NCBI GenBank assembly: GCA_947044365.1
Contig: OX345636.1
Span: forward strand, 33,733,212-33,797,211
Length of the DNA: 64,000 bases
Direction: 5' to 3'
Source of the DNA: Petrosia ficiformis
Lineage: Eukaryota > Porifera > Demospongiae > Haplosclerida > Petrosiidae
Below, piece after piece: positions 1-26,672 of the stretch. Position numbers and translations under genes: made by a program. How positions within the stretch are numbered: position 1 is the stretch's first letter; the number at the start of each line of letters is the position of its first letter. The notes beneath the pieces were generated by a model. That model was not told the DNA's origin. It did no database searches and saw only the letters and a list, made by a program, of their open reading frames with translations.

Positions 1-542
1 AATTTGTGCTGTGATGAGTGAAAAAGTTATTAATCTTTAAACTCTTACTCTATACTGTTATTGACATGTCTTCTTTTTGGTGGGCTGTTACGAATTGTTT
101 TTGTTCTTCCCACTAAAGTGAATGATTTTGATCTTTTTATATATATATGAAGATGTGTGTCTATAAAATAATGATGTTTAGTCTAGCTAGTATACCTGTC
201 ATTGTAGGTTGTATCTTATTGTTTGTTCTAAGTCCTGTTATAATTTTAATAGAATGAAGTATTCAAAGATTCTACACAGCTTATTATAATTATAAATTAT
301 GATAATTATAATAGCTAATCCATTCTCTTTATGAGTACTATATATATCCATCTTGTTTTTTTTTGATTTAAAGTTGTATATATTTGTACTGAAAAAAGTC
401 AAAGCATGTAAACATAAACAATGTGTGTGCAACATAACAAACTTTCAAGTTTCAAGATACGAATGTGATTTTAAATTTAGAGTAAAATTAGCTTAAAAAC
501 TGTATAAATATATATATAATTCAGCAGATATCTGTGCCATCT
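1..542. other. 3' flank of the SRCR gene, no gene seen
   Basis: AT-rich sequence downstream of the stop at 543. No domain-bearing exon and no clear AATAAA hexamer close to the stop; the short ORFs have no recognisable content. Confidence 0.4.
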
Positions 543-14922
<14,380 letters not shown>

Positions 14923-15000
14923 CTGCAATTTCTCCTTTATTCGCACGTATTATGAATTCGGGCTTCGGATCTGACTTAACAATCGTTGCAACGCTCATAA

Positions 15001-15070
15001 TTATATAGCGTAATATTATTACGTAATATTATAGCGTAGTTATAGAGAATTGGGTAATCGGCCAATTGGA
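15001..15070 (-). promoter_or_regulatory. Candidate core promoter of the SRCR gene
   Basis: Read on the minus strand there is a CCAAT motif at about 15062-15066 and TATATAA at 15001-15007, about 80 bp upstream of the ATG at 14922. The adjoining stretch to about 15140 is much more GC-rich than the surroundings. The motifs are short and the assignment is tentative. Confidence 0.3.
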
Positions 15071-15139
15071 AACGCGTGATGGGCGTGTCTATAAAAACTC
15101 GTGCCCAGCCGCACCCACTACCGCGGAGTAGCGTCTGGC

Positions 15140-16580
15140 TGCATCCCAGGAATCAAATTCAACGTCAACAAACAATAGACAAATGCTTGAAAATGTAGAA
15201 GAAATCATTCTTTGGTGTTTGTCTCTGATGGCTACCATCCTTTTTTTTGCAAATCTAAGCTATGAAAGTAGATCTAATTATAAGATGAATGTTTGGAGAG
15301 GCTTGTGCATTGAAAAATGTGTTCGTTAATTTACCAAATAGAAAAGAGCCTATGTTATACCAGTGTCTGGCAGTGAGACTACATGGAATTAATGAATTTG
15401 TTGCAATTGTGGACTTAGAGCAGTATATATGGATTATTTTATTTTAATACATAATTGATTTGTGTGGTTTCCTCTAGCACACTTTCTCATACATGACTTG
15501 TACTCTTCAACTTTATTAGACAATGGGTTGGGGGGATGATTGTGGTTATTGGAGAACTTTTTAGTCTTCTCCATGACAGTTATATACGACTTCCACCACA
15601 GGATCGATCAGCACATCTCTAAAAGATCCTTCTGTCTATTACAAACCTGATTTTTGTATACCGATTAGTTTAAGTTATAGTTATAGTATGTCTAGTTTAT
15701 CATAATTTAGTTATAGGTAATTTATTACAATAATATTAGGATTACTATAAAGTCTGTTCACATTCACAATCACCTCAAAATTAGGGTCTGATGACTTTAT
15801 ATGTAATACAGTGTATAGCATAAGGTCAATACAGGATTATACTGTAACTCAATAATAAAACAATGGATTGAAATTTGACAGACACAAAAAAAGAGTGGAA
15901 AGGATAATCTGTGAAAATGAAGCAGGTAAAAAGATTGTTGGTCATTCAGAACTAAAATTATAAACATTTTTCTGAGGTCATGGCGGACATGAATGATCTT
16001 TAATAGGGTTTCACCGTTTTAGCTTTAGTTATACAGGCAATCAACACACAGAAAACGGTGCAAAATGTATCCATGTTAGACACCATTCTTTGAAAAAATG
16101 GCAAAAAATCATTTGAAAACAGGAGCATGCGTTTTACTCTGTCAGGGGATCTGGCCGTTTCAACTCCATATTAAACCTAATTAGCACTTGATGCAATTAA
16201 CATTTAAATGAACAAAACAAGTCAATTGCAAACTATAACAGAAACAAGTATATAAGCTATAATCATAATATTCATAATCACTGTCATCAGTATCTGACAA
16301 GTAGTCTTCACAAACCATATTCTGATGAAAGTTCCTTGGCAACTCTAGTGGTTGTATTAGCAGAGAGAGAATCTGCTAATATAATATGTTAACCTATTCA
16401 ATTCTAATAAGAGGAAAAAAATGTATAGGTTAACGATTAGTTATATGAGTGACAAACATACTGACTTCAATGAATTCATATCACTCTTCAGGCATGTACA
16501 TATAGTCGATTGATCCCCACTAATTCTGTTCCTAGTCTGCCTTCAACACAGCTTTCTCTTTTGTGCAGAGCTAAATCAAG
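15140..16580. other. Intergenic stretch, nothing recognised
   Basis: AT-rich sequence between the SRCR promoter region and the minisatellite. No domain-bearing reading frame longer than about 60 codons on either strand. Confidence 0.4.
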
Positions 16581-16582
16581 TA

Positions 16583-18216
16583 ATATACCCAAAGATGGGA
16601 CATCTAGGTAATACTAAAATAAACTAAGTGTACTATAAACCCAAAGATTGGATATCTAGGTAATACTTAAATAATATAAGTATACTACCCAAAGATGGGA
16701 TATCTAGGTAGTACTTAATGTACTACCCAAAGATGGCATGGGACATCTATAGTAATACTTAAATACAATTAAGTGTACCACTCAAAGATGGGACAACTGG
16801 TAATACTACCACAAGATGGGATATCTAGGTAATACTTAAATAAAATAAGTGTACTACTGAAAGATGGGACATCTATAGATAATACTTAAATACAATTAAG
16901 TGTACTACTCAAAGATGAGACATCTATAAGTGATACTAAACTAAAATACGTATACTATATACCCAAAGGTGGGTAATACTAAATTAAAATAAGTACCCAA
17001 AGATGGGACATCTAGGTAGTACTAAATTAAAATAAGTGTACTATATATGTAAAGATGGGACATCTAGGTAATATAAAATAAGTGTACTACCCAAAGATGG
17101 GATATCTAGGTAATACTAAATTAAAATAAGTGTACTATATATCCAAATATGGGACATCAAGGCATTACTAAATTAGAATACATGTACCGTATACCCAAAG
17201 ATGGGACATCTACAGTAATACTTATATAAAATAAGTGTACTACCCAAAATGGGACAACTGGTAATACTTAAATAATATAAGTATACTACCCAAAGATGGG
17301 ATATCTAGGTAATACGTAAATAAAATAAGTGTACTATATACGTAAAGATGGACATCTAGGTAATATAAAATAAGTGTACTACCCAAAGATGGAATATCTA
17401 GGTAATACTAAATTAAAATAAGTGTACTATATATCCAAAGATGGGACATCAAGGCATTACTAAATTAAAATACATGTACTGTATACCCAAAGATGGGACA
17501 TCTAGGTAATACTTAAATAAAATAAGTACACTACCCAAAGATGGGATATCTAGGTAATACTAAATTAAAATAAGTGTATATACTGTATACCCAAGTGCAC
17601 TAAATACCCAAGATGAGACATCTAGGTAATAATAAAATAAACTAAGTGTACTATATACTCAAAAAATAAGTAAGTGCCCAAAGATGGAACATCTAGGTAG
17701 TACTAAATTAAAATAAGTGTACTATATATGTAAAGATGGGATATCTAGGTAATACTAAATTAAAATAAGTGTATATACTGTATACCCAAGTGCACTAAAT
17801 ACCCAAAGATGAGACATCTAGGTAATAATAAAATAAACTAAGTGTACTATATACTCAAAAATCTAGGAAATACTAAAATAAAATAAGTGTACTATATACC
17901 CAAAGATAGAACATCTAGGTAATGCTTAAATAAAATCAGTGTATTACCCAAAGATGTCCTGGGACATCTAGGTAATACTTAAATATAATAAGTGTACTAT
18001 ACACCCAAAGATGGGACATCTAGTTAAAACTAAATTAAACAAAAGTGTAGGTATCCCAAAGATGGGATATCTAGGTAATAATATACTACCTAAAGATGGA
18101 ACATCTATGTAATTTTAAATAAAATAAGTGTACTACCTAAAGATAGGACAACTAGGTAATACTTAAATAAAATACCTGTACTGTATACCCAAAGATGGGA
18201 TTTTCAGGCATTACCA
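16583..18216. repeat. Minisatellite, about 46-52 bp unit, roughly thirty diverged copies
   Basis: Tandem units of the form ACCCAAAGATGGGACATC + TAGGTAATACTAAAT + AAAATAAGTGTACTAT. Units differ by point changes, by GGAC versus GGAT, and by partial deletions. Non-coding. The constant TACCCAAAGATGGG core is better conserved than the AT-rich spacer. Confidence 0.9.
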
Positions 18217-18413
18217 GTATCAAAGCAGTACAATCTTTCTCCCCAGTGGGTGCAACCTGACCGAACCCTATCGTGAATATGATTTACATCTCATTAACAT
18301 TTCATCGTTCGCTGGACGTGAAAACAGTTTTATAAATCAAACTTACCTGTGGTGTTTGTGGATCAGTCCCAAAGTCCTGCTGTTTAGGACTACATGAATG
18401 TTAATTAGTATAA

Positions 18414-18880
18414 CTAACACCTACTATAATCCATTGATGAAGTCATCTGTTGAGTATTCAGCACTAGCCACTTCTCAACACGTTTACGTAAGTCAGTTTG
18501 GAGAATGAACGGCTTTGTGAAATTCGGGCTGTACAGAATTGGTGCCTTACACAAACAATCTTCTCGTTTTTGGAACCCTCTTTCACACCCTTCAGTCCAC
18601 TTAACAGAATTTGGTTCGGTATTCTTAGTCAGATCAGTTAGGGGGCCGCAATGGATGAATAGTTTGGTATAAATTGCCGGTAATATCCAGTAAGACCCCA
18701 AAATACTCTTACTTGTTTCTTTGTTTTAGGGGTATTGAATGAACATACGGCTTCCAACTTTGATCTTTCAGGACTTACTTACATATGCTGCAGAATATTC
18801 TCCCAATCCTTGAATAACTCTGTCCATTAGTCTGCTGGGGCACCCTGTATACTGAATGGCATGACCGTAAATTGATATAG
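18414..18880 (-). pseudogene. Ty3/gypsy reverse transcriptase to RNase H fragment
   Basis: Minus-strand frames read GYYRQF-like to APLTDLTKNTEPNSVKWTEG, then CKAPILYSPNFTKPFILQTD. This is the standard Ty3/gypsy linker from reverse transcriptase to RNase H. Upstream, in another frame, MPFSIQGAP is the palm-to-thumb segment. Frames are broken by indels and there are no LTRs nearby. A dead retroelement fragment. Confidence 0.75.
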
Positions 18881-19605
18881 TCCATAAAGCAAGATACAAA
18901 TTACATTAAAACTTTCTTTACAAATTAATATAGGGATGAAAAATGTATGAAAGTAAAGTTACATAAGTTTATGGTTTAGACATATCTACGTATGTTTTTC
19001 ATTTTTGTTGAGAACATTTTTAGTATTCTTTATATTACATACATGTGTAAGTACAAATTTCTTTTTGAATTCTACTGAGATACTGTGATTACTGGGATAA
19101 CAATGATCAACACATTCCTACTCAAATGTATATATATTACAGTACTACTGTAGCTCTTCTATCATTATCTCTTATCTGCATTCATAGAATGGTTGTAATA
19201 TAGTTGGTTATCAGTTAGCCTGTCTGTCTGCATACAGCAAAGAAAGTTCATAAGGAGAGTACTTCCAGTATGGAGTAGAAGAACCTTAATTCTTGTAATA
19301 GAGTATTAAAATGATATACAGGCATGAGATAAGTAAACTGACAAAATCAGGTATCCAACCACTCATACATTTCTCATGTCTGTTTTATATTTATAAGCCT
19401 GTACTGTATATATAACACACACTAACGCCTTGCATATGTATTATGCAATGATTATTCCTTATGTCCAACACTATAAATATATTATTACACATATTGTAGC
19501 TACCTCTTATAAACCTGCTATTATTACAATTCCTTCTATTATTCCAACTTATGGGAAGTCTATACTTGAGATTACACAAAACAAGTCTGTTAACATCTCA
19601 TTACC

Positions 19606-19770
19606 CTCGCCGCGTAGCGTAGGCGGAGGGTACGATGTTTGGACCCACTCTACGTTTGGACCCTGGTCCAAAGATCTAGGAAGTTTGGACCCACGGTCCA
19701 ATAATACTAATTTTTTTCGTGGACCCCTGTCTCAGTCTTTGGACCCTCGCTGTAATTTCAGCTTATGTGC
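19606..19770. repeat. R1-type repeat piece with GGTCCAAA/TTTGGACC motif cluster
   Basis: Begins with the family's block CCTCGCCGCGTAGCGTAGGC. It then carries at least four TTTGGACC or GGTCCAAA motifs in both orientations within about 130 bp. The same pairing occurs at 21305-21430. Confidence 0.5.
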
Positions 19771-20099
19771 TGAGTCAGACAGTCAGACTTATGGATAATT
19801 TCAAGGAGATTAGAAGGTACTTATCCTCATGGATTCTCGAAAGACCAAAATAGAAATTTCAGGTACAGTTATAGTATAAACTTACAGTAGTACGTTGGGA
19901 CTGCTAGATTCATCATTTCTGTGATTTCTGTTTTAAAGCTGAATAACACAAAATGCAGCATATGTATGAGGCATGCATGCATGCACATTAGCTGTATACA
20001 TTAGAACAAGAATTGAGTCACATTAATGATCTTTAATATATATAGGGCTATGATTTGCATAGATTATTTAATAATTATTATAATTATTAATTATTACGA

Positions 20100-21050
20100 T
20101 ATGTTGCTTTTTTTCATGACCAGGAGGAAATGTAAGGGGAACTATAAAGCTGAAAATGGTGAACTCTACTTCAGAAAGTCAGGAAGAGTGAGTAAGAAGG
20201 ACCAGAAACTGAGTGTAATGATGTATGGAAGAAATGCATTTGTTCATTTCATAACATATGAGTATAGTTTATACATTAACTGTTATCTGCAGCTCTCTTT
20301 TACAATTTACATACACAATAACATTATACTTTAATTTATTATTGTGTTATGCTACAAATGTAGCAGATGTAGTGTATAGCTGTAGATACGCTGATCAGCA
20401 ACACTTGTTCCTTCACTGAGCTATCCAGATCTACTTCACAGAAGATTTTCATTGGGTGACTTCTACCTGTGTTGGTCAAGAGATGCAACTGTATGACAGT
20501 TTTGTTAGTAGCAATCAATGAATGTATTATAATTTTACCTTCACTGAGCTATCCAGATCCACTTCACAGAAGATTTTCATTGTACCTGTGTGTTGGTCAA
20601 GAGACGCAACTGTATGACAGTTTTGTTAGTAGCAATCTTACTTCATCCCTTGAGGTAAAACTGGCACAGATATTAGCTAGGAATGGTTTCCTCATAGTGA
20701 CAAGAATGTCAATTCAACAACAAATCAATCTTATAGACTGGAGTGTTTTCAGTATCGCATATGCATACCATGCAGCACTTGGAAATGACCTATCATGTTT
20801 GAACTTCGACTGCAGTAGAATTCAAAAGCATCTCATTGACTGTCTACAGGGAAACTAGTTGTTACCATTTCCAATGCAAGAAGATCAGCTATTGAAACGG
20901 TGTGCAGTCAAAAACATTGTTATTCCTTTTTGTTGCCAGAGTCATATGACAAAGAGATGATACAATGTGATGTTTGTGGCAAATGGTACCACTGGGTGTA
21001 TTGATGTAACAGCTGCTCCTGAGTCTTGGACATGTTTTGAATGCATTTGA
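20100..21050 (+). pseudogene. Transposon-type ORF relic: inactive Ulp1/C48-like peptidase plus PHD finger
   Basis: The frame at 20469-20858 holds LYDSFVSSNLTSSLEVKLAQI and then MSIQQQINLIDWSVFSIAYAYH. This matches the usual QQQ...DCGLFSIA catalytic region of Ulp1-like (C48) proteases carried by integrase-type transposons, but the DCG containing the catalytic cysteine is DWS here. About 100 bp further on, in other frames, MIQCDVCGKWYHWVC ... PESWTCFEC is a PHD-type zinc finger. A segment of about 100 bp at 20411-20510 is duplicated at 20540-20635. Upstream, RRKCKGNYKAENGELYF resembles the sequence before the integrase zinc finger. Frameshifts and the lost cysteine mark it as decayed. Confidence 0.5.
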
Positions 21051-21304
21051 ATTCCACCTAGATCTAGCTACTAACTTCTTATATCTATATCTTGAGTTAC
21101 ATTATATATATATATATAATTATATAATATACATAAATATCATTATAATTGTATCTGTTGCTTTATTATAATAAAATTATATCTACTGCATATTGTTGAG
21201 TTATATATATAATTTATATCTACTGGAGTAAATACTTTATGTGTCATATTATATATCTTCTTTATGATTTATATAATCTTCTGCTCTTTTTCTTGTTACG
21301 CTGC

Positions 21305-21960
21305 TTTGCAGGTGAGCGGGTCGGGTCCAAATTCCCTAGGATATTTGGACTGGGGGGTCCAAAAATCCTTGGGAATTTAGACCCCCAGGTCCATTCAAAG
21401 GGGGGTCCATCCACCCTACGACACCGGTAATCATTTTGTCTGTGTGTTAGCACTTTTTCTTGAAAAATAAGAACATTGACAATTCAAACGGGGTACTGGT
21501 AGACTTCAAATTATACAAGGAAAAAAATAACGTTGGAATTCTTCTAAAACCTTTTGGTTCTAAAGTTATGACAATTTTTATAACTCACAGTTACCGTTTC
21601 ACAACTTTAAGATGAAAGGAGGGCAATAACGAGAGTAAATATGGACACACAAAACAAAAGTGATCCTGTTTCATGGCTGTCGCTAGCCAAGAAACACTTC
21701 AAACCAAAAACAATCGAGGTAATGGTTGCTACTACACCACCATTGATGCAAGTAGAAAGCTATCTAGCTCCACCTACAGGTATGTGCATGCGTCATGTAC
21801 TAAACACGTGGTAGAGGCGATTCAATACGTTTTCACACGGAGACTTTAGAGGTAGACTTGAGAACTTCTTCATTGTTTGAGAATTAGATGTAAGATATAT
21901 ATACAAATTATACATTTCATTGATATCCTTATTTTGTCTTTTAGGATATAAAGTTATAAC
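21305..21960. repeat. Interspersed repeat family R1, longest copy
   Basis: Starts with a GGTCCAAA-motif cluster (21316-21412), then CACCGGTAATCATTTTGTCTG. After that come TCAAACGGGGTACTGGTAGAC, a short ORF, and a GTATGT...TTTTAG intron-like block ending at GATATAAA. The copy at 34412-34770 shares these blocks in the same order but lacks the middle, including most of the ORF. Confidence 0.65.
21641..21779 (+). CDS. Short exon-like ORF inside repeat R1
   Basis: An ATG-initiated frame of 46 codons (MDTQNKSDPVSWLSLAKKHF... ending YLAPPT) stops exactly at a CAG|GTATGT donor in phase 1. A plausible acceptor (TTGTCTTTTAG|GATATAAAG) lies 165 nt downstream, at 21943-21944. The next exon would continue GYKVITVLTPC and then hit a stop. 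The ORF core TIEVMVATT is echoed in the diverged copy near 4985. No known domain. It may be the 5' end of a gene propagated with the repeat, or a relic. Confidence 0.3.
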
Positions 21961-22520
21961 AGTTTTAACTCCATGCTGATTGAAGAACACACTAAATCCA
22001 ACAAAATTAATACAGAGCTTGTTGTGGCAGACAAACATTGCTTATCTTAGATATACAACACAGTGATGCTGGAATATATGAAATTACAGTATAGGGTCAA
22101 CAATGGTATGAAATGAAGTGCAATTTTATATTATACGATCATAATATTCCTTGTTTCCAATAATTATGTAATTGCTGAGTAAGGATGGCATAGTGACTAC
22201 AAAAGAGATCTAGACTAGGGAAATTGTTACCTTTAATTGTACTTCTGATACCCCAAATTATGTGGACAGAAATGAACAACTTCTTTTCATTACTACAAGA
22301 CATAAAGTAATCTCTTTCAACAGTATATAAGGATTTTGTCCCATACCAGAAACTGAACAGATGACTAGTTCACTATCAGTGATGTGAAAAATAGTGACAG
22401 CATAGTAAAACTACTCTTGTACTGCAGATAATGAAGCTAGGACTCCAGAGTTCCCCGTTTGTATTAATAGTATCATGAAGATGTTTATTGAATGAATGTT
22501 CCAAATTTTTGTTACTATAG

Positions 22521-22636
22521 CACTACCTCCAATACATTACTGTTCAATTCAGAATGGAAGATGTCAAAGTTTAAGTGATAAATATTTGTGCACTTGTGAT
22601 GAAGGTTATATAGGGCACAAATGTGAATATAGTTAA
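22521..22636 (+). pseudogene. EGF-like terminal exon, with weak Ig-like relic upstream
   Basis: After an acceptor (GTTACTATAG) the phase-1 frame reads HYCSIQNGRCQSLSDKYLC then TCDEGYIGHKCEYS and stop. This is an EGF-like domain whose first cysteine is replaced (PPI where C is expected). Upstream, at about 22040-22095, LLILDIQHSDAGIYEITV resembles the DxGxY core of an Ig domain, but it lies between stops. The pair may be the 3' remnant of an adhesion gene. No intact upstream exons were found. Confidence 0.35.
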
Positions 22637-22639
22637 GTG

Positions 22640-23250
22640 GATAAATGCTATAAGATTGTTTAATGTTTATAGTTTGTTTATTTCAACAAAGCTAATAGTT
22701 GATTCTTGCAGTTCTTCTTGCAACAATGAACACTTGAGGAGGAGGAGAGATAGAGAGGCATAGTATTCAATTGAATAAACGAATACTTGACTGTGGAGAT
22801 CTAAATCTAAAAGTTCACATGTGAGGGCAATATGTTAGGAAAGAATGAGACAAAAAACGTAATAGTGTAGAGACCGAGGAAGAAATGACTAGTGGCCTGC
22901 TGATTTAAGATAATGTGCTACTGTAAGGAAACCAACAAAGAAAGGACCAGTCGTCTTGCTGAGTTCAGTCAACGTACTAATGTACATGTCAGTGAGGAGA
23001 CATGTGATGACAGGTCATATAGACTTCAGGTCATGCGTGATCTTGAATGTGTATATAGAAATAGTGAGTCATCTGAAGCCAGAGAGGTTCCTCTACAGAC
23101 ACTTAGAACACATTATCAATTTATAAGAGGCTGTACTACTAGTACTCCTGTTCTTGCAACAATAACTGGTGAGGAGCAAAGATAAATTGAGCAGTTGTCT
23201 AAAAATTTGGAGAAGTTCAGGTCTGAGATTATTGTAAGCCCTAGTAATTC
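22640..23250. other. Unassigned stretch with one anonymous ORF
   Basis: An ORF of 90 codons at 22913-23185 on the plus strand (MCYCKETNKERTSRLAEFSQ...) has no domain I recognise and no convincing splice context. Nothing else stands out. Confidence 0.3.
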
Positions 23251-23259
23251 CTGCTTCTC

Positions 23260-23580
23260 ATGTCATTGCCACCTACCCCTATGACATTTAGAACATCATA
23301 TAACTTACACTTGCGTGTTCCACAGCCGAACTTCACTTTTAGAATCACAGTACCATGAGCAGTAGCCTTTAGAGCATGTCCTTTATGGTATCTCCAATCA
23401 CAAATATTTCGTTGAAAATATCTGTAAGAGCTTTGACATGATCATAAGGAATGCAGTCTGCATCTTAAAACCAACTTTTTAGGCCAAGTCTTCTTTTGAA
23501 ACTGACTGGATAAGAAAGTCCACACTTCCCCTTGGTCCTTAGGATCACCAAATAGGTATAGCAAAGATAGATCTATTGAC
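23260..23580 (-). pseudogene. Ty1/copia-like gag / pre-integrase fragment
   Basis: Minus-strand frames read FGDPKDQGEVWTFLSSQF then KKLVLRCRLHSL, which resembles the UBN2-type gag of copia elements. They then read GTVILKVKFGCGTRKCKLYD followed by VLNV, the gag-pre-integrase region. The middle between them is deleted and frames shift. A dead fragment. Confidence 0.45.
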
Positions 23581-23889
23581 AATACGATGATGGCCAACGC
23601 GTGATCCATTGGGCTCCAAGAACACCTGTTGTTGTAGGGTCTTTGGCATACTTAACTGCCATATGATCTGCATGGTCACCACTAGGTGATTCCCCAAAAC
23701 AGTAGACGAGTCCTTTTTGTGGTTGGAGGCTGTTCCATTGGGCCCAGTAGAATTTCAGGGTTTCAATATGAAGTGCTATTTCATCCCAGGACGGTCAATC
23801 ATCATTCTGCAACCAGGGGATGAGTGGGTATAAACCAGTATCCTTGATCTGAGCTTCTTGGGTTCGTAGCATTTAGCATAGTTCTGGGA

Positions 23890-24560
23890 GGACGTCTTGT
23901 GTAAAGGAATCTGTTTATTACTAATGTAAAGAACCCCATCTCATAAGTCAACTTGGCAGTCACTGCATAGTCTAATCCTAAGATACATTCATCAGTGATA
24001 TCCGCAACCCATATCTCTTGATGAACAAGGTAATGGAATTCTCCTCTGCCATGGATGGGTGCTGTGGTTACAGTTATGGTGCGTAATGAGGTCTTTACTG
24101 GATGTCGGCAAATTACAATTATCGTGTGAGGCTTAACAAATGAGTAGCTGGGTTTTGCCCTTCAAACCCAGCTACTGGTCGTTTCCAGACTCCAGTGTCA
24201 CTTTCTCATCTACAGTTTTACACATACATGTGACCAGGTTTTCACATTTCCAGCAAATGATTTGGTCTCCATCATCAGCACAAGGACATACACATCTGTC
24301 TCTCTGAATGAATCTTTCCTCTCTATAGAGGTTCTAGCAACTGAGTGATCAAAATCTCTTGGAGGTCTTCAACAGCTGGTTCAAGGCTTTTACAGTACAA
24401 TCAGGTCTTGTCCTGTGGCGACTGGCAAGGTGATGATTCCAACTCCAGAGCCATCTCCAATGCACCTCTCAAGGTAAATGGATGACTTTGGATGCCTACT
24501 CTCATTTCCTCATCGGGCAGTGTATCAATGAACTAATCCTTCAATTGTCTATCATGATTT
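23890..24560 (-). pseudogene. Ty3/gypsy gag-protease fragment
   Basis: Minus strand, high to low: FIDTLPDEEMRVGIQSHPFT and ALEMALELES (C-terminal gag helices), then a degenerate zinc knuckle around CWKCENLVTC at about 24230-24255, then HYLVHQEIWVADITDECILG with LDY (retropepsin C-terminal half) near 23960-24030. Several stops and shifts. Not obviously part of the same insertion as the copia-like piece beside it. Confidence 0.5.
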
Positions 24561-24699
24561 TTCCCCAGTTCTGTTACCAGACGTACTGACTTACTGTGGA
24601 TTATCTTTCAGTTCTCGCAAATCTACTGAACCAAAAAGGACTAAGGATTACTATCAAACCAAAAATTAGAAATTTTGGCTCAGAGAAAAGAAACCTACA

Positions 24700-25030
24700 G
24701 TAAAGCATGCTGAAGAGTTTCAAATTGCCAGTAAGATGAATTATGATGCTAACCCAACACGGAAGTTGGTGACTTCGTGTGCAAGATATAAACAACATCC
24801 TGACTTAGCTAAAAGAATGTCAAGGGCTGTGAGTCAAGCTGTTTGTAAAATAGCTGCTAAGAAGGTCCTTAATAAAGCATTACATTTATGTAAAGAAAAT
24901 GTAAGGTCTTTGCTTATTAATCAAATGCCTTGATATTAAAGAAAATGAAGATTTTGGTGAAGGAGTTCACAGCGCTGCTTCTGAACCTTACTATTTTGAT
25001 GCGTCTTACCGGCTGGTAAAAATAGACTTA
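24700..25030 (+). pseudogene. Degenerate transposon-type ORF
   Basis: The plus-strand frame 24736-24933 begins MNYDANPTRKLVTSCARYKQ and shows Y-x3-NP-x2-K / Y-x2-P-x2-A spacing seen in low-complexity N-termini of some sponge repeat-encoded proteins. A second frame after a stop reads GVHSAASEPYYFDASYRLVK. I do not recognise a family with confidence. Frame breaks suggest decay. Confidence 0.25.
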
Positions 25031-25059
25031 TGAATAAGAATTATCAACTATCAGACATG

Positions 25060-26660
25060 ATGACTATTCTGTTTTATTGGCAGCATTAATAATTACTGTA
25101 GGCATATGGTGTCTGGGAAACAGTACAGAATTTATTCTAAATATTCCTTATTAAATTAATATTGATATAGAAATACATAAATATATAAATATAATATACA
25201 TAATTCATATATATATTATATATGTTCATAATTAATTATCTACCTACTGCATTGCAATGACTTCCCTTGCATGAAAAGGATATACATCAAATGTAACTGT
25301 ACATACACATGCTTTTCGAAAGCCCTTTACTCATTCTCTATAGCATACTTCATATGTTAATCTCTTCTCACTTGTACAATTCATTCTTGATCTTTCATCT
25401 TATACTTACAAATTGACAACTAAATATAATAATTTTATAACTTTAATTTGATAAAATTTATATTATTATTATTATTAAAAATTAATATTTTAATTCTCTT
25501 TTTTAGACTAGAAAGCTAAAATAATTCAATGGAAAACATTTTGCATGTAATTCATTATAGTTATTGTTATTAATAATAAAACACTCACTTTCTAAATCCA
25601 TTTGATCCCAATCCTCTCTCGATAATAGAGAGAGGAACTTGTCAAATTCATCACATGAATACTACTACTGAGGTACTTCAGCAGTAAATGTGATTGCCAA
25701 TCTTTTCCTGCTGGTTGGGTGGAACACAGAGATGCGAAAAAAAACATAGCTAAAATGTCCATGTTGGAGGACAACATAATTATGCATGTACTTATACACA
25801 TATATATCTGGGATCTGGTATTCTTGCAGGATATTCCTGTACTATATATTGGAGTTCCAGATTCCAGTGAGAGATACCAACAAAAGCTAACCTTAATTAA
25901 ACATAGATCCGTATGAAATCTCACTAAATGACTGGCTTGAGGAATATGTTGAGAAAGCGAAAAAGTTGTTTGAGTGTGTTCTATGCCTGAACTAGTATGC
26001 AAATGGTTCTCATGATTACCCATCACCAACTCCATAATTGGTGACTCAGAAACCACTGTACACTCTAACAATCTTTTAAGTGTGGAATCAGAAAGTTTGA
26101 AGTAGTACTTTGCCAGAAAAGAGAATATGGTCAAATGGTTGAATGTGATAATCCATTGTCAGTAGAAATAGTTTCACCTGGACTGTTTAGAACTTAAATT
26201 TCTACCTAAATCAAAAGTGTAGTACTGTCTTGATTGCCATAAAAAAAGATGTCAATAATTTACAATACGATTAACTAATTTATTCACTATACATTGTCAA
26301 TATATATATATAAATATAAATATTCACATCCATGTTGACTTATAATATTATAAATCAATCTAAAGGCACAACAGAATTGCATAAGTTCACCAATGAGCAA
26401 CACACAGTAACTATATACTTCATTTATAGTATATACTGTTTGTATCACCATCTTTTAATGGAAGGAATGACAAACCGAAATTAACACACTCTCATACATG
26501 TACACACCATTTCACTCATTGAGGGAGGGTGTGGCAGAATCCATGTAAGGGTCGATTAAGCGATATACTTTGCAGGAAGAGTACAAGCTTTTGGCATGTA
26601 ATTGCTTGGCTTACATGTCCAATACTTAATTGTGGCAACACCCCGCTTTAAACTAACTTT
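25060..26660. other. AT-rich interval, one long anonymous ORF
   Basis: The longest open frame is 25592-26134 on the minus strand (180 codons, MTIFSFLAKYYFKLSDSTLK...). It has no recognisable domain, and a competing plus-strand frame over part of it also has none. The rest is simple AT-rich sequence. Confidence 0.25.
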
Positions 26661-26672
26661 ACCAATCTAATG

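Noticed and set aside
16583..18216. Possible CRISPR array or coding repeat
   Set aside because: The whole 46-52 bp unit repeats, spacers are not unique, and all frames have stops.
20026..20334. ORF starting MIFNIYRAMICIDYL as a membrane protein
   Set aside because: The hydrophobic start is AT-repeat translation; only the later part resembles transposon sequence.
25592..26134. 180-codon minus-strand ORF as a gene
   Set aside because: No recognisable domain, no splice or promoter context and unremarkable composition; kept only as an anonymous ORF in an interval note.
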